DNA from: Paraburkholderia sprentiae WSM5005
GTDB taxonomy: Bacteria; Pseudomonadota; Gammaproteobacteria; Burkholderiales; Burkholderiaceae
Assembly: GCF_001865575.2 (NCBI RefSeq)
Contig: NZ_CP017561.2
Coordinates: 992,001 to 1,056,000, forward strand
DNA length: 64,000 nucleotides
Reading direction: 5' to 3'
The notes beneath the pieces are model-generated. The model did no database searches and was not told where the DNA came from. It was given only the letters and a program-made list of their open reading frames with translations. This document shows positions 58,586 through 64,000 of this stretch, one piece after another; within the stretch, counting starts at the first letter, position 1, and each line of letters opens with the position of its first letter. The position numbers and the translations under genes were made by a program.

Positions 58586-60919
58586 ATGGTTGAACTGGAA
58601 ATAGACGGCAAGAAAGTCGAGGTGCCTGAAGGCAGCATGGTGATCCAGGCTGCGCATAAGGTCGACACCTACATTCCTCACTTCTGCTATCACAAGAAGC
58701 TGTCGATTGCGGCCAATTGCCGGATGTGTCTGGTCGATGTCGAGAAGATGCCGAAGGCCGTGCCTGCGTGTGCGACTCCGGTGTCGGCCGGCATGATCGT
58801 GCGCACCACGTCGGACAAGGCGGTGAAGGGCCAGCAAGCCGTGATGGAGTTCCTGCTGATCAACCATCCGCTCGATTGCCCGATCTGCGACCAGGGCGGC
58901 GAATGTCAGCTGCAGGATCTGGCCGTTGGTTACGGGAAGTCGTCGTCGCGCTACAGCGAAGAAAAGCGCGTGGTGTTCCACAAGAACGTGGGTCCGCTGA
59001 TCTCGATGGAAGAGATGTCGCGCTGCATTCACTGCACGCGTTGCGTTCGCTTCGGCCAGGAAATCGCCGGTGTGATGGAGCTCGGCATGCTGGGCCGCGG
59101 CGAGCATGCGGAAATCACGTCGTTCGTCGGCAAGACGGTCGATTCGGAACTGTCGGGCAACATGATCGACCTGTGCCCGGTCGGAGCCCTCACCAGCAAG
59201 CCATTCCGCTACAGCGCCCGGACATGGGAGCTGTCGCGCCGTAAGTCCGTCAGCCCGCACGATTCCGTCGGCGCGAACCTCATCGTGCAGGTGAAGAACA
59301 ATCGCGTGATGCGGGTTCTGCCGTTCGAAAACGAAGCGATCAACGAGTGCTGGATTTCGGACAAGGACCGCTTCTCATACGAAGGCCTCAATAGCCCCGA
59401 GCGTCTGACGAAGCCGATGCTCAAGCAGGGCGGCCAGTGGGTCGAAACCGACTGGCAGACCGCGCTCGATTATGTGGTCAAGGGGCTGAACGGCATCAAG
59501 GGCGACCACGGCGCGAACGCGCTGGCGGCACTGGCGAGCGCGCATAGCACGGTCGAAGAACTGTTCCTGTTGAAACAGATCGCCGAGGCGATCGGCACGC
59601 CGAACGTCGACTTCCGTCTGCGTCAGTCCGATTTCTCGGCGCCCGTTACCGGCGCGCCGTGGCTCGGCGGGGCGATCGCCGATCTGTCGAACGTCGATGC
59701 TGCGCTCGTGATCGGCTCGGATCTGCGTCGCGACCATCCGCTGTTCGCCGCGCGTTTGCGCCAGGTCGCTCGCGGCGGTTCGGCGCTCACGCTGATCCAG
59801 GCCACCAACGACGACGCGATGATCCCGCAGGCGCACCGCGTGGTCGCGGCGCCGTCCGCATGGCTCGACGCGCTCGCGGGTGTCGCCGGTGCGGTGGGCG
59901 AAGCGAAGGGCGTCGCGCTGCCGGAAGCATTCGCAGGCACGCAGCCGACCAACGCCCACAAGCAGATCGCGAAATCGCTGAGTACCGGCGAGCACCGCGT
60001 CGTGCTGCTCGGCAACGAAGCGGTCCGTCATCCGGATTTCGCGGCGATCCACGCCGCGGCGCAATGGCTTGCCGAGGCAACCGGCGCAACGCTCGGTTTT
60101 CTGACCGAAGCGGCCAACACGGTTGGCGCGCATCTCGTGAACGCGCTGCCGGGCGAAGGCGGTCTGAATGCGCGCGAAGTGTTCGAGCAGCCGCGTAAGG
60201 GCTATCTGCTGCTGAACCTCGAGCCGGAATTCGACACGGCCAATCCGGCGCAGGCGCTTGCCGCACTGAAGCAAGCCGACATGGTAGTCGTGATGTCGCC
60301 GTTCCAGACAGGCGCCGACTATGCCGACGTGCTGCTGCCGATCGCGCCGTTCACGGAAACGGGTGGCGCGTTCGTCAACGCGGAAGGCTCGGTGCAGCCG
60401 TTCAACGGCGTCGTGCGTCCGCTCGGCGACACGCGTCCGGCCTGGAAGGTGTTGCGCGTGCTGGGCAGCCTGCTCCGCGCGCCGGGCTTCGAATTCGACA
60501 CGGTCGAAGAAGTGCGCGCGGCCGCGCTCGGCGACGGCGATTTGAGTTCGCGTCTATCGAACCGCACCGGCGTCGCGGTGACCCGCGGCAAGGCCGTGAA
60601 AGCGGCGCAAGGCAAGTTCGAGCGTCTCGCGAACGTGCCGATCTATCATGCCGACGCGCTCGTGCGTCGCGCCGAGTCGCTGCATCTGACCGCGGCGGCC
60701 CGTACGGCGAACTCGGTCGGCCTGCCGGCTGCGTTGTTCGACAAACTGGGTTTGAAAGAGGGCGACGCAGTGCGCGTTCGTCAAGGCGAGCAAGCGGTGC
60801 AGTTGCCGGCCGTGCGCGATGCGAATCTTGCGGAGACGGTCGTCCGCGTATCGGCGGCTACGCCTGCCGGTGCAGCGCTGGGCAGCCTGTTCGGTGAACT
60901 GGTGGTGGAGAAGGCGTAA
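58586..60919 (+). CDS. nuoG: NADH-quinone oxidoreductase subunit G
   Basis: NuoG is the largest peripheral-arm subunit, with several iron-sulfur clusters. The 2Fe-2S domain has CYHKKLSIAANCRMC. The next clusters are in CDQGGECQLQD and CIHCTRCVRFGQE, and the molybdopterin-oxidoreductase-like part begins near residue 220. From the ATG at 58586 it is 777 residues; the TTG at 58577 is a possible alternative. GGAAG at 58571 precedes it. The stop is directly before the nuoH start. Confidence 0.97.
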   Translation: MVELEIDGKKVEVPEGSMVIQAAHKVDTYIPHFCYHKKLSIAANCRMCLVDVEKMPKAVPACATPVSAGMIVRTTSDKAVKGQQAVMEFLLINHPLDCPICDQGGECQLQDLAVGYGKSSSRYSEEKRVVFHKNVGPLISMEEMSRCIHCTRCVRFGQEIAGVMELGMLGRGEHAEITSFVGKTVDSELSGNMIDLCPVGALTSKPFRYSARTWELSRRKSVSPHDSVGANLIVQVKNNRVMRVLPFENEAINECWISDKDRFSYEGLNSPERLTKPMLKQGGQWVETDWQTALDYVVKGLNGIKGDHGANALAALASAHSTVEELFLLKQIAEAIGTPNVDFRLRQSDFSAPVTGAPWLGGAIADLSNVDAALVIGSDLRRDHPLFAARLRQVARGGSALTLIQATNDDAMIPQAHRVVAAPSAWLDALAGVAGAVGEAKGVALPEAFAGTQPTNAHKQIAKSLSTGEHRVVLLGNEAVRHPDFAAIHAAAQWLAEATGATLGFLTEAANTVGAHLVNALPGEGGLNAREVFEQPRKGYLLLNLEPEFDTANPAQALAALKQADMVVVMSPFQTGADYADVLLPIAPFTETGGAFVNAEGSVQPFNGVVRPLGDTRPAWKVLRVLGSLLRAPGFEFDTVEEVRAAALGDGDLSSRLSNRTGVAVTRGKAVKAAQGKFERLANVPIYHADALVRRAESLHLTAAARTANSVGLPAALFDKLGLKEGDAVRVRQGEQAVQLPAVRDANLAETVVRVSAATPAGAALGSLFGELVVEKA

Positions 60920-61984
60920 ATGAGCTTGTTCGATGCGATCAACTCGGGCGGCGCCCAACTTCTCGGTGTGGCATGGCCCACGGTGTGGGCGCTCGTGCGC
61001 ATCCTGGTGGTGGCCGTCGCAGTCCTGCTGTGCGTCGCCTATCTGATCCTGTGGGAGCGTAAGCTGATCGGCTGGATGCACGTGCGTCTCGGTCCGAACC
61101 GGGTCGGCCCCGCCGGGCTCTTGCAGCCGATCGCCGATGTGCTGAAGCTGCTGCTCAAGGAAGTCATTCAGCCCGCGCAGGCGAGCCGCTGGATCTACGT
61201 CATCGCGCCGATCATGGTGGTGGTGCCGGCCTTCGCGGTCTGGGCGGTGATTCCATTCCAGGCGGGCGCGGTGCTGGGCGACATCAACGCGGGCCTGCTG
61301 TACGCGATGGCGATCTCGTCGATCGGCGTGTACGGCGTGATTCTGGCAGGCTGGGCGTCGAACTCGAAATACGCGTTCCTCGGTGCGATGCGCGCCGCCG
61401 CGCAGATGGTCTCGTACGAAATCTCGATGGGCTTTGCTCTCGTGGTCGTGCTGATGACGGCCGGCACGCTGAATCTGTCGGGCATCGTCGGCTCGCAGGA
61501 GCAGGGCTTCTTCGCGTCGCACGGCTTGAACTTCCTGTCCTGGAACTGGCTGCCGCTGCTGCCGATGTTCGTCGTGTACTTCATCTCGGGCATCGCCGAA
61601 ACGAACCGCCACCCGTTCGACGTGGTGGAGGGCGAGTCGGAAATCGTCGCGGGCCACATGATCGATTACTCGGGTATGGCGTTCGCGCTGTTCTTCCTCG
61701 CCGAGTACATCAACATGATCGTGATCTCGGCACTGGCTGCAACACTGTTCCTTGGCGGCTGGAGCGCCCCGTTCGGGTTCCTGTCGTTCGTCCCGGGCAT
61801 CGTCTGGCTCGTCGCCAAGGTTTTCTTCCTGTTGTCGGTGTTCATCTGGGCGCGTGCCACGTTCCCGCGCTATCGCTATGACCAGATCATGCGTCTTGGC
61901 TGGAAGGTTTTCATTCCGGTCTGCGTGGTGTGGCTCGTGGTGGTCGGCTTCTGGATCATGTCGCCGTTGAACATCTGGAAATAA
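60920..61984 (+). CDS. nuoH: NADH-quinone oxidoreductase subunit H
   Basis: NuoH is a membrane subunit lining the quinone channel. It has 354 residues and 8-9 helices with the family blocks [20 protein letters not shown] and [19 protein letters not shown], and [13 protein letters not shown] at the C-terminal side. Its ATG directly abuts the nuoG stop, so translation is likely coupled. Confidence 0.97.
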   Translation: MSLFDAINSGGAQLLGVAWPTVWALVRILVVAVAVLLCVAYLILWERKLIGWMHVRLGPNRVGPAGLLQPIADVLKLLLKEVIQPAQASRWIYVIAPIMVVVPAFAVWAVIPFQAGAVLGDINAGLLYAMAISSIGVYGVILAGWASNSKYAFLGAMRAAAQMVSYEISMGFALVVVLMTAGTLNLSGIVGSQEQGFFASHGLNFLSWNWLPLLPMFVVYFISGIAETNRHPFDVVEGESEIVAGHMIDYSGMAFALFFLAEYINMIVISALAATLFLGGWSAPFGFLSFVPGIVWLVAKVFFLLSVFIWARATFPRYRYDQIMRLGWKVFIPVCVVWLVVVGFWIMSPLNIWK

Positions 61985-61999
61985 AGGGCGGACGAACCT

Positions 62000-62488
62000 A
62001 TGACCGCAATCCAAAACTTCTTCAAGACTTTCTTCCTTACGGAACTGCTGAAAGGCCTCGCACTGACCGGACGCTACACGTTCCAGCGCAAAGTCACCGT
62101 GCAGTTTCCGGAAGAAAAGACCCCGATCTCGCCGCGTTTCCGCGGTCTGCATGCGTTGCGCCGCTACGAAAACGGCGAAGAGCGCTGCATCGCGTGCAAG
62201 CTGTGCGAAGCAGTGTGCCCGGCGCTCGCGATCACGATCGAATCGGAAACGCGCGCGGACAACACGCGCCGCACGACGCGCTACGACATCGACCTGACCA
62301 AGTGCATCTTCTGCGGTTTCTGCGAAGAGAGCTGCCCGGTCGACTCGATCGTCGAGACGCACATTCTCGAGTATCACGGCGAGAAGCGCGGCGATCTGTA
62401 CTTCACGAAGGAAATGCTGCTGGCCGTTGGCGACCGCTACGAAGCACAAATCGCCGCCAACAAGGCAGCCGACGCACCGTATCGTTGA
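62000..62488 (+). CDS. nuoI: NADH-quinone oxidoreductase subunit I
   Basis: NuoI is a ferredoxin-like subunit with two 4Fe-4S clusters (N6a and N6b). The ligands are [12 protein letters not shown] and [12 protein letters not shown]. It has 162 residues with an N-terminal amphipathic stretch. It follows nuoH by 15 bases. The 192-base gap to nuoJ that follows has no gene and is GC-rich with scattered short inverted repeats. Confidence 0.97.
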   Translation: MTAIQNFFKTFFLTELLKGLALTGRYTFQRKVTVQFPEEKTPISPRFRGLHALRRYENGEERCIACKLCEAVCPALAITIESETRADNTRRTTRYDIDLTKCIFCGFCEESCPVDSIVETHILEYHGEKRGDLYFTKEMLLAVGDRYEAQIAANKAADAPYR

Positions 62489-62680
62489 AGCGCTGTCCCG
62501 CTGATGCAGTAATGGCGGCAGTAAAAGCAGTAACACGGCCTGCTGTCGGGCCGACCGCCGCGGCCTGAACGCCGCGGCACGGCGCACCTGTGTGGCGGTT
62601 TCGGCGGCTTCGTCCGCTGTTGCCAGCCACACGTGCCAAAGAACAATGCCTGACGATGGCCTAACGATGAACCGGTAATC

Positions 62681-63367
62681 ATGGAATTCACGACCGTACT
62701 GTTCTACATCTTCGCGCTGCTCCTGGTGGTTTCGGGGCTGAAGGTGATCACCTCGCGCAACCCGGTTTCGTCCGCACTGTTTCTGGTGCTGGCGTTCTTC
62801 AACGCAGCCGCGATCTGGATGCTGCTGGAGGCCGAGTTCCTCGCGATCCTGCTGGTGCTGGTCTACGTCGGCGCGGTGATGGTGCTGTTCCTGTTCGTCG
62901 TGATGATGTTGGACGTCAATCTCGACGTGCTGCGCAAGGACTTCAAACGCTTTGTGCCGATGGCCTCGGCGGTAGGCGCGATCATCGTGGTCGAAACCGC
63001 GCTGATCCTGTGGCACGGCTACGGCGCGACCACCACCGCGCTGCACGACACGGCCGCTGCCGCGGCCGGCATGGGCGACTGGTCGAACACACGCCTGATC
63101 GGCAAAGTCATCTACACCGACTACATCTTCGCGTTCGAAATCGCCGGTCTGATTTTGCTGGTGGCCATCATCGCGGCGATCGCGCTCACTACGAGCCATA
63201 AGAAGGACAGCAAGCGCCAGAACGTCAGCGCTCAGGTCAAGGTCCGTGCCCAGGACCGCGTGCGCGTCGTGAAGATGCCTTCAGAGAAGACCGCGGCGAC
63301 GATCGCGGCGGAACAAGCCGCTGCAGCGGCAGCAGCAGCCGACTCGGCACCTGCGAAGAACAGCTGA
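62681..63367 (+). CDS. nuoJ: NADH-quinone oxidoreductase subunit J
   Basis: NuoJ is a five-helix membrane subunit of complex I, 228 residues here. The third helix region ([20 protein letters not shown]) with [11 protein letters not shown] is characteristic. The tail after about residue 180 is Lys- and Ala-rich and cytoplasmic. It precedes nuoK by 20 bases. Confidence 0.96.
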
Positions 63368-63387
63368 GCGGACAGGAGATAGAAATC

Positions 63388-63693
63388 ATGTTGACCCTTG
63401 CCCATTACCTTGTCCTCGGCGCGATCCTGTTTGCGATCAGCATCGTCGGCATTTTCCTGAACCGCCGCAACGTCATCATCATCCTGATGGCGATCGAACT
63501 GATGCTGCTCGCGGTGAACACTAATTTCGTCGCGTTCTCGCACTACCTGGGCGACGTGCACGGTCAGATTTTCGTCTTCTTCGTGCTGACGGTTGCGGCA
63601 GCAGAAGCGGCGATCGGTCTCGCAATTCTGGTGACCCTGTTCCGTAGTCTCGACACGATCAATGTCGAGGATCTCGATCAGCTCAAAGGTTAA
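63388..63693 (+). CDS. nuoK: NADH-quinone oxidoreductase subunit K
   Basis: NuoK is an MrpC-like, three-helix membrane subunit of complex I, 101 residues. Conserved features are [24 protein letters not shown] with the membrane glutamate, and [17 protein letters not shown] with the second glutamate, both part of the proton path. GGAG at 63376 precedes it. nuoL follows 17 bases later. Confidence 0.97.
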
Positions 63694-63710
63694 TTTCAGG
63701 AAAAGCGGTT

Positions 63711-64000
63711 ATGTCCACGATACTCAATGAAAACCTGCTGTTGGCAATTCCGCTGGCGCCCCTCGCCGGTTCCCTGGTTGCGGGGCTGTTCGGCAAGGCG
63801 GTAGGGCGAGCGGGTGCGCATTCGGTCACGATCCTCGGCGTCGCGGTTTCGTTCATCCTGTCGGTGATCGTCTTTTTGCAGGTGATGGATGGCGCGAGCT
63901 TCAACGCGACCGTTTATCAATGGATGTCGATCGGCAAGACGCAGCTCGAAGTCGGTTTCCTGGTCGACTCGCTGACCGCGATGATGATCGTCGTGGTGAA
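63711..64000 (+). CDS. nuoL: NADH-quinone oxidoreductase subunit L (partial)
   Basis: Only the first 96 codons are in the window; the gene runs off the right edge. It starts MSTILNENLLLAIPLAPLAG, then a membrane helix set, and VGFLVDSLTAMMIVVV, which is the start of the antiporter-like fold (the NuoL N-terminal blocks). AGGAAAAG upstream supports the ATG. NuoL is the distal proton-pumping subunit. Confidence 0.92.
   Translation, partial: MSTILNENLLLAIPLAPLAGSLVAGLFGKAVGRAGAHSVTILGVAVSFILSVIVFLQVMDGASFNATVYQWMSIGKTQLEVGFLVDSLTAMMIVVV

Noticed and set aside
60554..63199. 881-codon open frame antisense to nuoG-nuoJ
   Set aside because: It spans several real genes on the opposite strand and has a His/Arg/Asp-rich composition.

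Overview
This is about 64 kb of a high-GC (roughly two-thirds G+C) chromosome from a beta-proteobacterium. It is almost certainly Burkholderia sensu lato, most likely Paraburkholderia. The evidence is family-level protein resemblance and known gene orders: purD-hemF-nadD-rsfS-rlmH-maf-rng, ilvBNC-psd-pssA-leuA, and tpiA-secG-tRNA-Leu-nuoABCDEFGHIJKL. Most of it is core housekeeping DNA, with no prophage, insertion sequence or CRISPR array. No database search was possible, so all names rest on motifs, lengths and context.

Layout. 1-689 has no supportable gene. 690-6980 (minus) is a housekeeping operon for purine, NAD and heme synthesis, ribosome maturation and silencing, nucleotide sanitation and RNA processing. 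yebC and upp follow. 9114-11405 (plus) holds an atypical SDR protein, methylglyoxal synthase and a quinone oxidoreductase. 11487-20098 is a complete potassium-starvation system: a likely KdpE operator, an extra small membrane protein, kdpFABC, and the kdpDE sensor and regulator. A guanidine-II riboswitch and the guanidinium exporter sugE/gdx come next. 20752-25043 carries a DUF4126 protein, an FtsX-like permease without an ATPase partner, a group II truncated hemoglobin and a DUF924 protein.

25098-35597 is mostly on the minus strand: a GT39-type glycosyltransferase, an SDR, a TetR-LOG pair with a likely autoregulatory operator, and a plcP-agt-dgkA operon behind a PHO-box-like site. A 514-bp inverted-repeat element follows, then an ECF sigma factor operon with DUF3619, DUF3106 and RDD proteins. 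35956-43036 (plus) is branched-chain amino acid synthesis (ilvB, ilvN, ilvC, leuA) interleaved with phosphatidylethanolamine synthesis (psd, pssA). 43163-45469 (minus) pairs a beta-carbonic anhydrase with a SulP permease. 45698-51942 has a lipoprotein, a periplasmic binding protein, rpsO, pnp and a second quinone oxidoreductase. tpiA, secG, tRNA-Leu(GAG) and the complex I operon, cut in nuoL, fill the end.

The most interesting material is regulatory and small: the riboswitch, the phosphate-responsive lipid-remodelling operon, the helically phased KdpE repeats, the extra small ORF before kdpF, the hairpin in the pnp leader, and the inverted-repeat element. I did not find a wholly new multi-gene system. 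The nearest candidates are the plcP-agt-dgkA operon and the sigma/DUF3619/DUF3106/RDD operon.
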